Source: Rhodospirillales bacterium
Lineage (GTDB): Bacteria; Pseudomonadota; Alphaproteobacteria; Acetobacterales; Acetobacteraceae
Reading direction: 5' to 3'
Assembly: GCA_028288785.1 (NCBI GenBank)
Contig: JAQGHV010000055.1
Location: forward strand, 1 to 47,895
Length of the DNA stretch: 47,895 nt
Both the position numbers and the translations under genes were made by a program. Positions 24,451-33,780 of the stretch are shown one piece after another. Below the pieces are notes generated by a model. That model was not told the DNA's origin. It was given only the letters and a program-made list of their open reading frames with translations, and did not search any database. Within the stretch, counting starts at the first letter, position 1. Each line of letters opens with the position of its first letter.

Positions 24451-25425
24451 TCAGGGGATCAGCACCGTGCTGCCAGTGGTCTGGCGCGCCTCGAGGGCAC
24501 GGTGTGCCTCTGCGGCGTCCTTCAGGCTGAAGTGCTGGTTGATGCTGAGCTTTACAGCACCGGAGACCACCGCCTCGAACAGGTCCTTGGCGGAGGCGAC
24601 CAGGTCCTCGCGCTTCGCCGTGTAGGTGTTGAGCGAAGGGCGCGTGATGTAGAGCGAGCCCTTGGCGGCGAGTACGCCGATATCGAAGGGAGGCACGGGG
24701 CCCGAGGCATTGCCGAAGCTCACCATGGTGCCAAGCGGCGCCAAGCTGTCGAGCGAAGCCATGAAGGTATCCTTGCCGACGCTGTCGTAGGAGACCGGGA
24801 CCATGGCGCCGCCGGTGATCGCCTTGACGCGGGTGGGAATGTCCTCACTCGACAAGATCACGTGGGCGGCGCCGTTCGCCTTGGCGAGTTCGGCCTTGGC
24901 GTCGGTGCCAACGACGCCGATCACGGTGATGCCCAGCGATTTCGCCCATTGGCAGAGGATGAGGCCAACGCCACCCGCGGCGGCATGGACCAGGATGGTG
25001 TCCCCCGCCTTGGCCTTGTAGGTCCGCTTGATGAGGTACTGCGCGGTCATGCCCTGCAGCATCATCGCCGCGCCCTGTTCGTAGCTGATCGTGTCCGGCA
25101 GCTTGACCAGCCGGTCCGCCTTCAGCGTGCGGGCTTCCGCATAGGCGCCGATCGGACCGGTGGCGTAGGCGACGCGGTCACCAACCGCGACTTCGGTCAC
25201 GTCATCGCCAATGGCCTCCACGATACCGGACGCCTCCATGCCGATCGTTGCGGGCATCGAGGGGGATTTGTAGAGGCCGGTGCGGAAATAGACGTCGATG
25301 TAATTGAGGCCCACAGCCATGTGGCGGATTAGCGCCTCGCCGGCCTTGGGCGCCGGCATCGGTACTTCCTCCCACAGCATCTTCTCGGGGCCACCATTTT
25401 CATGAACGCGGATGGCGTGGTTCAT
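24451..25425 (-). CDS. NADPH:quinone oxidoreductase, zinc-independent MDR family
   Basis: A 324-residue medium-chain reductase of the QOR type. Landmarks are VGLNYIDVYFRTGLY, GMEASGIVEAIGDDV, the NADPH-binding loop AAAGGVGLILCQWAKSLG and a C-terminal VQLxP-like end (TGSTVLIP). No zinc-ligand cysteines are present. It would reduce quinones or enones with NADPH in the cytosol. Its ATG overlaps the stop of ogt in an ATGA, so the two are coupled, possibly as an electrophile/alkylation response pair (inference). AAAGGGG precedes the start. Confidence 0.92.
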   Translation of the reverse strand: MNHAIRVHENGGPEKMLWEEVPMPAPKAGEALIRHMAVGLNYIDVYFRTGLYKSPSMPATIGMEASGIVEAIGDDVTEVAVGDRVAYATGPIGAYAEARTLKADRLVKLPDTISYEQGAAMMLQGMTAQYLIKRTYKAKAGDTILVHAAAGGVGLILCQWAKSLGITVIGVVGTDAKAELAKANGAAHVILSSEDIPTRVKAITGGAMVPVSYDSVGKDTFMASLDSLAPLGTMVSFGNASGPVPPFDIGVLAAKGSLYITRPSLNTYTAKREDLVASAKDLFEAVVSGAVKLSINQHFSLKDAAEAHRALEARQTTGSTVLIP

Positions 25426-25892
25426 CGTGAGACAACCCCTTTGCTGACGGCCGCTGCTTCCAGCGCCAAAAGTATACGCTTCGTAGCCGGGCCGTCGCCG
25501 CCCGAATAGCCGCCAACCGCACCCTGTTCGCTGACGATGCGGTGGCAGGGAATAAGGATGGGAATGGGGTTGGCGCCACAGGCACCACCCACTGCCCGTG
25601 CCGCGGAACCAAGCCCGCGCGCGACACTGCCGTAGCTTCGCGTTTCGCCCGCGGGGATGGCGCACATCGCCGCCCAGACTCGCTGACGGAAGGCGCTGCC
25701 CTCCGGCGCCAGCGGTAAGTCGAACACCATGCGGGTGCCGTCGAAATAGTCCTGGAGCTGTGCGCGTGCAGCCACCAGCAGCGGCGTCTCGTCCTGGTCG
25801 CGGCCACGGCCCCAATCCAGGGCAATGATCGACCCCTCGTCCTCAGAGAGAGTGAGGTCGCCGAGCGGTGTCAGGAAGGAGAGCTGTGGCAT
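25422..25892 (-). CDS. ogt: Methylated-DNA-protein cysteine methyltransferase
   Basis: A 156-residue DNA repair protein that transfers alkyl groups from O6-alkylguanine to its own cysteine. Active Cys116 is in the hallmark PCHRIV; FRQRVWAAMCAIPAGETRSYG and VGGACGANPIPILIPCHR precede it. The absence of an N-terminal Ada domain makes it the Ogt type. ATG 25892 is chosen for family length; the ribosome site is weak. It is divergent from the ferredoxin gene. Confidence 0.92.
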   Translation of the reverse strand: MPQLSFLTPLGDLTLSEDEGSIIALDWGRGRDQDETPLLVAARAQLQDYFDGTRMVFDLPLAPEGSAFRQRVWAAMCAIPAGETRSYGSVARGLGSAARAVGGACGANPIPILIPCHRIVSEQGAVGGYSGGDGPATKRILLALEAAAVSKGVVSR

Positions 25893-25997
25893 AACGGGAT
25901 GGGAACGCCCTCGCGAGCCGATCGTCAAGCGGGGGACCCTGGTGGCCGCCAGGGGGCGTCGCTATGTGGAGAGTTCACAGACTTTGAGGCTCATCGC

Positions 25998-26333
25998 GTG
26001 TCCCACGCCGCCGACCCGGCTCCGTACTTCCAGGCCCACGTCTTTGTCTGCTGCAATCGGCGGCCAGACGGGCACAAGCGCGGCAGCTGCGCCGCATCCG
26101 GAAGCGAAAAGCTGCGCGATTACATGAAATCACGGGTGAAGGAGCTCGGCTTGCCAGATGTTCGGGTGAACATGGCGGGGTGTCTTGATCGTTGCGAGCA
26201 CGGGCCGGTAATGGTCATTTACCCCGAGGGCGTTTGGTACGGCGTTAAAACCAAGGCGGATGTCGACGCTGTGTTGGAAGCCCACCTCGTTCTTGGTGGT
26301 CGCGCGAGCCACCTGGTGCTGCCGGACCGCTGA
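25998..26333 (+). CDS. Thioredoxin-like [2Fe-2S] ferredoxin
   Basis: A 111-residue ferredoxin of the NuoE-like/thioredoxin fold. Cluster cysteines are CC at 18-19 (HVFVCCNRRPDGHKRGSC, with Cys31) and Cys62/Cys66 in NMAGCLDRCEHGPVMV. An electron-transfer role is likely, but the partner is unknown. GTG 25998 is preferred (TGAGG about ten bases upstream); the longer frame adds a non-family leader. The gene ends two bases before a parS-like site. Confidence 0.88.
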   Translation: MSHAADPAPYFQAHVFVCCNRRPDGHKRGSCAASGSEKLRDYMKSRVKELGLPDVRVNMAGCLDRCEHGPVMVIYPEGVWYGVKTKADVDAVLEAHLVLGGRASHLVLPDR

Positions 26334-26335
26334 TG

Positions 26336-26351
26336 TGTTTCACGTGGAACG
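26336..26351. promoter_or_regulatory. parS: parS-like ParB-binding site 1
   Basis: TGTTTCACGTGGAACG matches the bacterial consensus TGTTTCACGTGAAACA at 14 of 16 positions. It sits in the 28-base gap between the ferredoxin and mnmE, 4.6 kb from parB, the usual neighbourhood for parS. Confidence 0.85.
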
Positions 26352-26361
26352 CTAAGCGAGG

Positions 26362-27657
26362 GTGAGCCACCCCACCATCTTCGCGCTTGCCTCCGGCGCG
26401 GGGCGTGCTGCCGTTGCCATCTTGCGGATCAGTGGCCCGGATACCTCGCAGTTGCTGGAGAGCCTTGCGGGACACCTGCCGGATCCTCGCCGTGCCAGCC
26501 TGCGGCGGCTTCGTGACGCTTCCGGGGAAGCGCTGGATCAAGCATTAGTCCTCTGGTTTCCGGCGCCGGCGTCCTACACGGGCGAGGACGCCGCTGAACT
26601 GCACCTTCACGGTGGGCCGGCAGTCATCGCGGGTGTTGCCCAGGCGTTGACCGCCTTAGGTGCCCGGCCGGCCGAACCAGGCGAATTTACCCGGCGGGCC
26701 TTCTTGCATGGTCGCCTGGACCTGACGGAGGCGGAGGGCGTCGCCGACCTGATTGCGGCCGAAACGGGCGAACAAAGGCGTCAAGCGCTTGCCCAGGCGG
26801 GCGGGGCGCTTGCGCGACGCAATGCTGATTGGGCCGCGCGTTGCGCCACCCTCCTTGCGCACCAGGAAGCCGCAATTGAGTTCGCCGAGGATGATCTGCC
26901 TAACGATCTCAGCGACAGGGCACGGGATGGCGCGAGGGTGCTTGCGGACACACTTCGCGCGGAACTTGCCAAGGCGCATCGCGGGGAACGCCTCCGCGAA
27001 GGACTGGTCATCGCCATCCTCGGCGCGCCAAACGCGGGCAAATCCTCATTGCTCAATGCCCTTGTTGAGCGCGACGTAGCGATCGTTTCCCCGATCCCAG
27101 GCACGACACGGGACATCATCGAGGTCCGCCTCGACCTTGCCGGAATACCTACGATTCTCTGCGACACGGCAGGGCTGCGTGAGGCTGGGGACCTCATCGA
27201 GGCGGAAGGCATCCGTCGAGCCCTGGCTCGAGCCGAATCAGCAGATCTTCGCTTGGCGCTGTTCGCTTCAGACGTACCGCCCGATGCTTCGACGCTGGCG
27301 CTTCTTGGCCCGAACACGATCGTCGTCGCGACCAAGAGTGACCTTGCGCTGACGTCACTTAGCGATGCGTTGCCGCTCTCAGCCCATACCGGACAAGGCA
27401 TCGCCACCCTCCTCGACCTTCTTGCCAAGGCAACCGCGGCTCGTGCAGGCAACGACGGCGTTCTGACACGCCCGCGCCACCGTGCCGCGCTGACTGACGC
27501 GGAACACTGGCTGTCCGAAGCTGCCAATGCACATCACCCGGAACTCGCCGCCGAAGCCTTGCGCGCCGCAATCCGCGCCTTCGGCCGGCTATCCGGCCGG
27601 ATCAGCGTCGAGGACATCCTGGACATCGTGTTCAAAGCTTTTTGTATCGGCAAATGA
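26362..27657 (+). CDS. mnmE: tRNA uridine-5-carboxymethylaminomethyl modification GTPase MnmE
   Basis: A 431-residue MnmE. An N-terminal folate-binding domain ([42 protein letters not shown]) precedes the G domain with G1 GAPNAGKS at 221-228, G2/G3 region [10 protein letters not shown] and DTAGLRE, and TKSD. The C-terminal FCIGK gives the catalytic-motif Cys. With MnmG it modifies U34 of certain tRNAs. GTG start at 26362, 10 bases after the parS-like site, so ParB could affect this promoter. Confidence 0.96.
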   Translation: MSHPTIFALASGAGRAAVAILRISGPDTSQLLESLAGHLPDPRRASLRRLRDASGEALDQALVLWFPAPASYTGEDAAELHLHGGPAVIAGVAQALTALGARPAEPGEFTRRAFLHGRLDLTEAEGVADLIAAETGEQRRQALAQAGGALARRNADWAARCATLLAHQEAAIEFAEDDLPNDLSDRARDGARVLADTLRAELAKAHRGERLREGLVIAILGAPNAGKSSLLNALVERDVAIVSPIPGTTRDIIEVRLDLAGIPTILCDTAGLREAGDLIEAEGIRRALARAESADLRLALFASDVPPDASTLALLGPNTIVVATKSDLALTSLSDALPLSAHTGQGIATLLDLLAKATAARAGNDGVLTRPRHRAALTDAEHWLSEAANAHHPELAAEALRAAIRAFGRLSGRISVEDILDIVFKAFCIGK

Positions 27658-27674
27658 GGCGCGTATAACGCGCC
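27658..27674 (+). other. Hairpin occluding mnmG start
   Basis: GGCGCGT (27658-27664), loop ATA, ACGCGCC (27668-27674): a perfect 7-bp GC-rich stem filling the whole gap between the mnmE stop and two bases before the mnmG ATG. No separate ribosome site is visible there. Confidence 0.65.
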
Positions 27675-27676
27675 CC

Positions 27677-29542
27677 ATGATCCCATCAACCTTCGACGTC
27701 GTGGTCATCGGTGGCGGCCATGCCGGTTGCGAAGCCGCCGCAGCCGCAGCCCGATGCGGTGCGCGCACGGCGCTTCTTACGCAGTCACTCGCAACAATCG
27801 GCGCAATGTCTTGCAATCCGGCGATCGGTGGCGTGGGCAAGGGCCATCTCGTCCGCGAAATCGACGCGCTGGATGGCCTCATGGCACGCGCGGCCGACGC
27901 TGCCACCATCCACGGAAAGATCCTAAACGCGACAAAGGGTCCTGCCGTTCGCGGGCCACGAGTGCAAGCCGACCGCCGGCTCTACGCGCAATCTATGCGC
28001 AACCTGCTCGACGAAACGCCAAACCTCACCCTCATCGAAGCAATGGCCGGTGAAATCCTGCGAGGACCTAACGGCGCCATCACCGGCCTCGTCACCGAGG
28101 CCGGCGACCGGATCAACTGTGCGGCCATCGTGGTCACAACCGGCACCTTCCTGCGCGGCGAGATCCATGTCGGCGAGCGCCGCATCCCAGCGGGTCGAGT
28201 CGGCGACGCGCCCGCAACGGCGCTTGCCCTGGCCTTCGAGCAGGCTGGCCTGCCGTTGGGCCGTCTTAAAACGGGCACGCCGCCACGCCTCGATGGACGC
28301 TCCATCGACTGGGATGCGGTCGAGCCCCAATGGGGTGACAGCGAGCCGGAGCCTCTCTCCTGGCTCACCGATCGCATCACCAACCGCCAGGTTGCCTGCG
28401 GCATCACCAGCACCACGCCGGCCACCCATGCGCTCATCCGCGCCAACATCCACACGACGGCTGTCTTTGCCGGCCGGATCCAGGGTGCCGGGCCACGATA
28501 CTGCCCTTCGATCGAGGACAAGGTCATCCGCTTCGCCGACCGCGAGCGCCACCAGATCTACCTTGAACCCGAAGGCCTCGACGATGACACGGTGTACCCG
28601 AACGGGATCTCCACCTCCCTGCCGGAGCCTGTGCAAGCAGCGATGATCGCCTCCATTCCAGGCCTCGAACACGCCGTGATCCTGCGCCCCGGCTACGCGA
28701 TCGAATATGACTACGTTGACCCCCGCGCCCTGCACCCAACCTTGGAAGTGCGAACCATCCCCAGACTGTTTCTCGCCGGCCAGATCAACGGGACTACGGG
28801 CTATGAGGAAGCCGCGGCCCAGGGTCTGCTCGCTGGCGTGAACGCCGCCCAACGCGCTGGTGGCCTGCCGCCCGACCGCCTTCTGTCTCGCTCCGAGGCT
28901 TATGCGGGCGTGCTCATCGACGATCTCACGCTGCAAGGCGTCTCCGAACCCTACCGGATGCTGACGGCACGCGCCGAGCATCGCTTGTCGCTACGCGCTG
29001 ATAATGCCGGCCTTCGGCTGACCGATATTGGCATCGCCTGGGGCTGCGTTGGCCCGGAACGTGCCCGACGCCATGCAAACTTCGCTGCCGAGGTTGCCGA
29101 CGCGCTCCAGCGTGCCCGGACAGAAGGCGCGACGTCATCGCACCTGGCCAGCCTTGGTATCCCCGTTAATCAGGATGGCAAGAGAAGAACGGCGCTGGAT
29201 GTCCTGGCCCTGCCCGATGTACCCTTGGTGGACGCCGCACGCGCATTCCCCTGGCTTCTAAATCTGCCGCCGGGCATCCGCACCCAACTTGAGGCAGAAG
29301 CCCTTTACGCCCCGTACCTGGAGCGACAGCACGCTGAGCTTCGCCTCCTTGCGCGCGAGGAGCGTACCCGCATCCCGGAGGCAACCGACTTCGCCATCAT
29401 ACCGGGCCTGTCCAACGAGATGCGGCAGCGCCTCGCCAAGGCACGTCCGGGTACGCTCGGCGGCGCTGGTCGGGTGCCGGGTATCACGCCCGCCGCCATG
29501 GCAGCCCTCGCCGTCCACCTGCGCCGCGCAAACGCAGCCTGA
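27677..29542 (+). CDS. mnmG: tRNA uridine-5-carboxymethylaminomethyl modification enzyme MnmG
   Basis: A 621-residue FAD protein (GidA), partner of MnmE. The FAD dinucleotide motif [13 protein letters not shown] is near residue 10; other hallmarks are [24 protein letters not shown] (two blocks), [22 protein letters not shown] and [19 protein letters not shown]. The C-terminal helical domain contacts MnmE and tRNA. The ATG at 27677 follows a tight hairpin and has no obvious ribosome site. The stop shares bases with the rsmG start (TGATG). Confidence 0.97.
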   Translation: MIPSTFDVVVIGGGHAGCEAAAAAARCGARTALLTQSLATIGAMSCNPAIGGVGKGHLVREIDALDGLMARAADAATIHGKILNATKGPAVRGPRVQADRRLYAQSMRNLLDETPNLTLIEAMAGEILRGPNGAITGLVTEAGDRINCAAIVVTTGTFLRGEIHVGERRIPAGRVGDAPATALALAFEQAGLPLGRLKTGTPPRLDGRSIDWDAVEPQWGDSEPEPLSWLTDRITNRQVACGITSTTPATHALIRANIHTTAVFAGRIQGAGPRYCPSIEDKVIRFADRERHQIYLEPEGLDDDTVYPNGISTSLPEPVQAAMIASIPGLEHAVILRPGYAIEYDYVDPRALHPTLEVRTIPRLFLAGQINGTTGYEEAAAQGLLAGVNAAQRAGGLPPDRLLSRSEAYAGVLIDDLTLQGVSEPYRMLTARAEHRLSLRADNAGLRLTDIGIAWGCVGPERARRHANFAAEVADALQRARTEGATSSHLASLGIPVNQDGKRRTALDVLALPDVPLVDAARAFPWLLNLPPGIRTQLEAEALYAPYLERQHAELRLLAREERTRIPEATDFAIIPGLSNEMRQRLAKARPGTLGGAGRVPGITPAAMAALAVHLRRANAA

Positions 29543-30144
29543 TGAGCGGACCGCCCCTGCGCATGACACCCGAGCTCGAGAAGCGTCTAGAGGCGTTCAA
29601 GACGCTGCTCGCCACATGGAATGCGCGCATCAACCTGATCGCACCAGGTGACATGGCGAATGTCGACCGCCGCCATATCGCCGACAGCCTGCAATTGCTG
29701 CCTCTGCTGCCCCCGGCCGGAGCCGCCGCCGACCTGGGCTCAGGGGCTGGCTTTCCCGGGCTGATCCTTGCCGCAGCTGAACCCGCGCGCACTTGGCACC
29801 TCGTCGAATCCGACCGTCGCAAGGCCACCTTCCTTGCCGAAGCCGTGCGCATACTCGCCCTCAAGAACGTCACCATCCACCAGGGCCGGATCGAGGCGAC
29901 CAACCTGCCTCCCGTCGCCGTCCTCACCGCACGCGCCCTTGCCCCGCTCGCCGACCTGCTGATCCATGCCGAGCGCTTTCTTGCCGTCGATGGCGTCGCG
30001 CTCTTTCCCAAAGGCCGCAACGCCGAAGCAGAGTTGACCGCCGCCCTCCAGGCCTGGACATTGCGAGTGGAGCGGCACCCCAGTGGCACCGACCCTGCCG
30101 CCACCATCCTCCGTATCAGTGAGATTGCCCGTGCCGGCGCATAA
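29542..30144 (+). CDS. rsmG: 16S rRNA (guanine-N7) methyltransferase RsmG
   Basis: A 200-residue SAM methyltransferase that makes m7G527 in 16S rRNA. The SAM loop DLGSGAGFPGLILA is near residue 65, followed by LVESDRRKATFLAEA and RALAPLADLL. Loss of this enzyme is known to give low-level streptomycin resistance. It overlaps mnmG upstream, and the parA start overlaps its 3' end, so all five genes of this run are tightly coupled. Confidence 0.96.
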   Translation: MSGPPLRMTPELEKRLEAFKTLLATWNARINLIAPGDMANVDRRHIADSLQLLPLLPPAGAAADLGSGAGFPGLILAAAEPARTWHLVESDRRKATFLAEAVRILALKNVTIHQGRIEATNLPPVAVLTARALAPLADLLIHAERFLAVDGVALFPKGRNAEAELTAALQAWTLRVERHPSGTDPAATILRISEIARAGA

Positions 30145-30919
30145 GCCTCCACGCATCACCGCCTTCGCCAACCAGAAGGGCGGGGTCGGAAAGACCACCA
30201 CGGCCATCAACCTGGCAGCGGCACTCGCGCAGCATCGCAAGGTCCTGCTCATTGACCTGGACCCTCAGGGCAATGCCTCCACCGGGCTCGGCATACCTCG
30301 GCACGAGCGCGGTGCCGGCACCTACGCGGCACTTGCCGGCGGGCAACCTCTCGCGGCGCTGACGCGCACGACGATGCTCGACAAGCTCACCATCCTTCCG
30401 GCCGACCCTGAACTCGCCGGTGCCGAGGTCGAGCTGGCGGGTGCGGACCGCCGGGAGCATCGCTTGGCCGACGCACTCGCGGCGCCAGACTTGGCCAGCT
30501 TCGACGACATTTTCATCGACTGCCCGCCATCCCTTGGCCTGTTGACGCTCAATGCGCTTGTCGCGGCAGACACCGTGCTCGTTCCCTTGCAATGCGAGTT
30601 CTTCGCGCTCGAGGGCGTCAGCCAGATCACGCGCACGATCGAACGCGTCGCCCGTTCGCTCAATCCCCGCCTTGTGCTCGAAGGTATCCTGTTGACGATG
30701 TTTGACCGTCGAAACAATCTCTCCGAACTTGTCGCCGCCGACGTCAGGGCCTTCTTTGATGCCAAGGTTTTCACCACGATGATCCCGCGCAACATCCGCC
30801 TCAGCGAGGCGCCTTCGCATGGCCTGCCCATCGCCCTCTACGATCCACGCTCGCTTGGTGCCCTAGCGTATCAGGCGCTCGCAAAGGAGCTCCTCGCGCG
30901 CAGGAAGGCCGGACGATGA
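30131..30919 (+). CDS. parA: Chromosome-partitioning ATPase ParA
   Basis: A 262-residue ParA/Soj without an N-terminal DNA-binding extension, as for chromosomal ParA. The deviant Walker A is KGGVGKTT at 16-23 with signature Lys16; LLIDLDPQGNASTGLG (A') and IDCPPSLGLLTLNAL (Walker B) follow. It drives segregation of ParB-parS complexes. The start is uncertain: GTG 30131 is used, GTG 30119 and TTG 30125 are in the same frame; all overlap the rsmG 3' end. The stop overlaps the parB ATG (ATGA). Confidence 0.95.
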   Translation: MPAHKPPRITAFANQKGGVGKTTTAINLAAALAQHRKVLLIDLDPQGNASTGLGIPRHERGAGTYAALAGGQPLAALTRTTMLDKLTILPADPELAGAEVELAGADRREHRLADALAAPDLASFDDIFIDCPPSLGLLTLNALVAADTVLVPLQCEFFALEGVSQITRTIERVARSLNPRLVLEGILLTMFDRRNNLSELVAADVRAFFDAKVFTTMIPRNIRLSEAPSHGLPIALYDPRSLGALAYQALAKELLARRKAGR

Positions 30920-31767
30920 GCGGAAAGAAGCCGCCGCGCCTAGGCATGGGCCTGTCGGCCCTCATGGGCGACATCAGCGTCGCAACCCCACTTGCTTCGC
31001 GCAGCCTCCCGATCGAAGCGCTGGAGCCTGGCCCCTTCCAGCCACGCGGGCCGATCGACCCCGTTGATCTGGAGGAGCTCACCGGCTCCATCCGCGAACA
31101 TGGAATTCTTCAGCCCATCTTGGTGCGACCAAAGCCCGGTAGCGGCACGGTCTTCCAGATCATCGGTGGCGAGCGGCGCTGGCGCGCAGCGCAGATCGCG
31201 CAGCTCCACGAGGTTCCCGTCCTCATTCGCGAGCTCGACGATCGTACCGCCATGGCCGCGGCGCTGGTCGAAAACCTGCAGCGTGAAGACCTCAATGCCA
31301 TCGAGGAGGCGGAAGGCTATGCCCGCTTGACCGAGCAGTTCGGTCTTACACAGGAGAGCCTCGGCAAGGCGGTCGGCAAGTCCCGCAGCCACGTCGCCAA
31401 CACGCTGCGACTGCTCAACCTCTCCAGCCATGTGCGCGATCTCCTGCGCGATGGTCATCTGACCGCCGGTCACGCGCGAGCGCTCTTGACGGCGGCTGAG
31501 CCGGAAAAACTCGCAAACCAGATTATCGCGCGCGGCCTCAACGTCCGTCAGGCGGAAGCGCTTGCGGCTGGCCGAACGGCCGCGGCGCCGAACCACACGA
31601 TGCACCGGCAGGACGCCGACACCGCTGCGCTGGAGCGGACACTGACGGAAGCACTCGGCCTCAAGGTAAAGCTTGCCGTAAGCGGTGCCGGCGGAAACCT
31701 GACCATCGCGTACAAGACGTTGGATCAGCTGGACGGCTTGGTCAGGCTTCTACAGCCCGAGAAATAG
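30916..31767 (+). CDS. parB: Chromosome-partitioning protein ParB
   Basis: A 283-residue ParB, a CTP-dependent clamp loaded at parS. It has an N-terminal ParA-activating segment (RLGMGLSALMGD), a CTP-binding core with FQIIGGERRWRAAQ (box II) and ALVENLQREDLNAIEEAEGY (box III), a helix-turn-helix near 135-165 (LGKAVGKSRSHVANTLRLL), and a C-terminal dimerisation domain ending LVRLLQP. Candidate parS sites are at 26336 and 41051. The downstream gap to the olsB 3' end is 58 bases with no clear terminator. Confidence 0.96.
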   Translation: MSGKKPPRLGMGLSALMGDISVATPLASRSLPIEALEPGPFQPRGPIDPVDLEELTGSIREHGILQPILVRPKPGSGTVFQIIGGERRWRAAQIAQLHEVPVLIRELDDRTAMAAALVENLQREDLNAIEEAEGYARLTEQFGLTQESLGKAVGKSRSHVANTLRLLNLSSHVRDLLRDGHLTAGHARALLTAAEPEKLANQIIARGLNVRQAEALAAGRTAAAPNHTMHRQDADTAALERTLTEALGLKVKLAVSGAGGNLTIAYKTLDQLDGLVRLLQPEK

Positions 31768-31825
31768 CACTTCACGATAAAGCGCAAGCCATCGCCACAC
31801 TACAGGTTCAGCAGAGGCCCAAACC

Positions 31826-32626
31826 TCAGTCACGATGCCGATCGTAATGATCGAAGTATTTTTTGGTAACCTGATCGGTCTTCACCACAATACAAACGTC
31901 AGTTGTATTGAACTGTGGATCAATCACTGCTCCGTCACCGACGAACCCGCCAAGCCGTAGGTAGCCTTTGATCAACGGCGGCAGCACCAGCCCCGCTGCA
32001 CGTGCATCGACACCCGCGGGGTCCATCCGTCGCATATCAACGTAGCGATTCGCGATTGCCCGCGGCCTGATGGGCTCCGGGGCCAGATGGTTCGCATAAA
32101 GGTAGGTGAGCTGCGGAGCGAGTGCGGTCAGGTCGACACCAGGCAGCGACGCACAGCCGAACATGATTTCGATGTCGTGCTTCCACACATAGGCGGCGAT
32201 GCCCCGCCATAATAGCTGAAGCGCCGCACGGGTCCGGTAGGCCTCGTCCACACAGGATCGGCCGAGTTCCATTATCTTGCCCGGCAGCGTCATCAGCGGT
32301 CCGAGATCGTATTCCGACTCTGAATAGAAGCGCCCGATCGCCCGGGCACCTTCCCGCTGGATCAACCGGTAGGTACCAACCACTGCTTCCGGGCCCTCGC
32401 CACGATCATGGTCGAGCACCAGGAGGTGATCCGCCACCGCGTCGAAATCATCGACATCGCGTCGCGCAGCGGCCGTAGCAGGATCCGCGACCGCGCCCAT
32501 CTCATCGTAGAAGACTTGGTACCGCAGCGCCTGCGCTGCATCGATCTCAGCTTCAGTCTCAGCGAGGCGAACCCCGAGATTGAGCGCGCGCAACTCACCA
32601 AAGCCGGCCGCATCGCTCAGTGGCAT
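31826..32626 (-). CDS. olsB: Ornithine-lipid N-acyltransferase OlsB-like
   Basis: A 266-residue GNAT-type acyltransferase (acetyltransf_5) matching OlsB, which transfers a 3-hydroxyacyl group from ACP to ornithine, the first step in ornithine-lipid synthesis. Hallmarks are RYQVFYDEMGA, MELGRSCVDEAYRTRAALQLL, IMFGCASLPGVD and KGYLRLGGFVGDGAVIDPQFNTTDVCIVV (two blocks). It acts at the inner face of the membrane. No olsA is adjacent. Its ATG overlaps the stop of the Fur-family gene upstream (TGATG), so metal-linked control of the pair is possible. Confidence 0.88.
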   Translation of the reverse strand: MPLSDAAGFGELRALNLGVRLAETEAEIDAAQALRYQVFYDEMGAVADPATAAARRDVDDFDAVADHLLVLDHDRGEGPEAVVGTYRLIQREGARAIGRFYSESEYDLGPLMTLPGKIMELGRSCVDEAYRTRAALQLLWRGIAAYVWKHDIEIMFGCASLPGVDLTALAPQLTYLYANHLAPEPIRPRAIANRYVDMRRMDPAGVDARAAGLVLPPLIKGYLRLGGFVGDGAVIDPQFNTTDVCIVVKTDQVTKKYFDHYDRHRD

Positions 32627-33141
32627 CAGCGCGTCGCCTCCGGAGGCGACAATTCTTCCTCGGCCGCTTCACGCTGGCCGAAAATCTCGAGCCGGAACTG
32701 CACCACGGAAAAACCAAGCCCCGCAGCGATCGCCTTGGCGAGGCGTTCCACGCCTTCGTCGACAAACTCGATCACGCTGCCGGTTTCGACATCGATGAGG
32801 TGATGGTGCTTGCCATGCTCGGTCGGCTCGTACCGGGCACGACCACCGCCGAAATCGCGACGGTCGAGAATGCCCTTTTCCTCGAGCAGCCGCACGGTGC
32901 GGTAGACGGTCGCTACGGACACCTTGCTGTCGAGCGCCAAGGCGCGGCGATACAGCTCTTCGACGTCCGGATGGTCTTCGGCATCGGACAGCACGCGCGC
33001 GATCAGGCGCCGCTGCCCGGTCATCTTCAGACCGCGCTCTATGCAGATCCGTTCGATGCGTGACGGTTCAGGCCGCGAGGCCGAGGCTGGCGGCGCTTTC
33101 GCGCTCTGATCCGGTCGGCGGGATGTCGGACGAGTGTCCAT
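32626..33141 (-). CDS. Fur-family transcriptional regulator (Fur/Mur-like)
   Basis: A 171-residue Fur-family repressor with an N-terminal Pro/Ser-rich extension of about 25 residues. The winged helix covers about 30-110 (GLKMTGQRRLIARVLSDAEDHPDVEELYRRA, split as two blocks; SVATVYRTVRLLEEKGIL), then the metal region HGKHHHLIDVETGSVIEF. The CxxC structural zinc pair is absent, as in many alphaproteobacterial Fur/Mur proteins. Whether it senses Fe, Mn or haem cannot be read from sequence. It is translationally coupled to olsB. The 98 bases before it, between it and the mucR stop, hold no gene. Confidence 0.9.
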   Translation of the reverse strand: MDTRPTSRRPDQSAKAPPASASRPEPSRIERICIERGLKMTGQRRLIARVLSDAEDHPDVEELYRRALALDSKVSVATVYRTVRLLEEKGILDRRDFGGGRARYEPTEHGKHHHLIDVETGSVIEFVDEGVERLAKAIAAGLGFSVVQFRLEIFGQREAAEEELSPPEATR

Positions 33142-33239
33142 AGAAGAAGCGTGGTTTCCTCGGAGCGTTCACGCGGGATGCGGCGCGCGACCATAGCGGG
33201 GCCGCGCGATCCGGCAAACCTTCGTGATGCGTCTCGCCG

Positions 33240-33689
33240 TCAGACAGCCTTCGAAGCGGTCTGACGACCGGCGCGCGGCGGGCGACCGCGGGGCTTGGTG
33301 CCCAGGCCGATCTTCTTGGCGAGGTTCGAGCGATGCTTCGCGTAGTTTGGCGCAACCATCGGGTAGTCGGAACCGAGGCCCCAACGATCGCGGTATTGTT
33401 CAGGCGAAAGGTTGTAGGCGGTCTTGAGGTGGCGCTTCAGCATCTTCAGTTTCTTGCCGTCTTCAAGACAGATGAGAAACTCAGGCGTGATCGACTTTTT
33501 GACTGGAACTGCGGGCTGCGGCTTCTCGGCCGGTGGCGCGGGGGGCGCACCAACATTGGCTAAGGTTCGGTAGACGTCTTGGATAAGCCCGGCGAGGTCC
33601 GGCAAGGAGACCGCATTATTGGAAACGTGCGCTGCCACGATTTCGGCGGTCAGCCCGAGGATATCTGGATTGGTGCCGTTGTCGGCCAT
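33240..33689 (-). CDS. mucR: MucR/Ros-family zinc-finger regulator
   Basis: A 149-residue regulator of the Ros/MucR family, an H-NS-like silencer of AT-rich promoters in alphaproteobacteria. The zinc-finger region is FLICLEDGKKLKMLKRHLKTAYNLSPEQYRDRWGL (about 70-105, two blocks), followed by YPMVAPNYAKHRSNLAKKIGLG. As is common for MucR, the second Cys of the CxxC is replaced by Asp. The C-terminal tail is basic (KPRGRPPRAGRQT), AT-hook-like. The upstream gap to tusA (33690-33780) is unusually AT-rich for this genome, a plausible self-binding region. Confidence 0.95.
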   Translation of the reverse strand: MADNGTNPDILGLTAEIVAAHVSNNAVSLPDLAGLIQDVYRTLANVGAPPAPPAEKPQPAVPVKKSITPEFLICLEDGKKLKMLKRHLKTAYNLSPEQYRDRWGLGSDYPMVAPNYAKHRSNLAKKIGLGTKPRGRPPRAGRQTASKAV

Positions 33690-33719
33690 GTTGCTTACTC
33701 ACTTTTCAGTCGATGCCAG

Positions 33720-33749
33720 TGTATATGCTTCTATATCATAGAGCCGCAA
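33720..33749 (-). promoter_or_regulatory. Possible mucR promoter in AT-rich gap
   Basis: On the minus strand TTGCGG (33749-33744) and TATACA (33725-33720) are 18 bases apart, 31 bases before the mucR ATG. The intervening CTATGATATAG is AT-rich and nearly palindromic, typical of sites bound by Ros/MucR proteins. Confidence 0.35.
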
Positions 33750-33780
33750 TACCCCCCTGCCCCAATAAAGGAAAGTTTCC

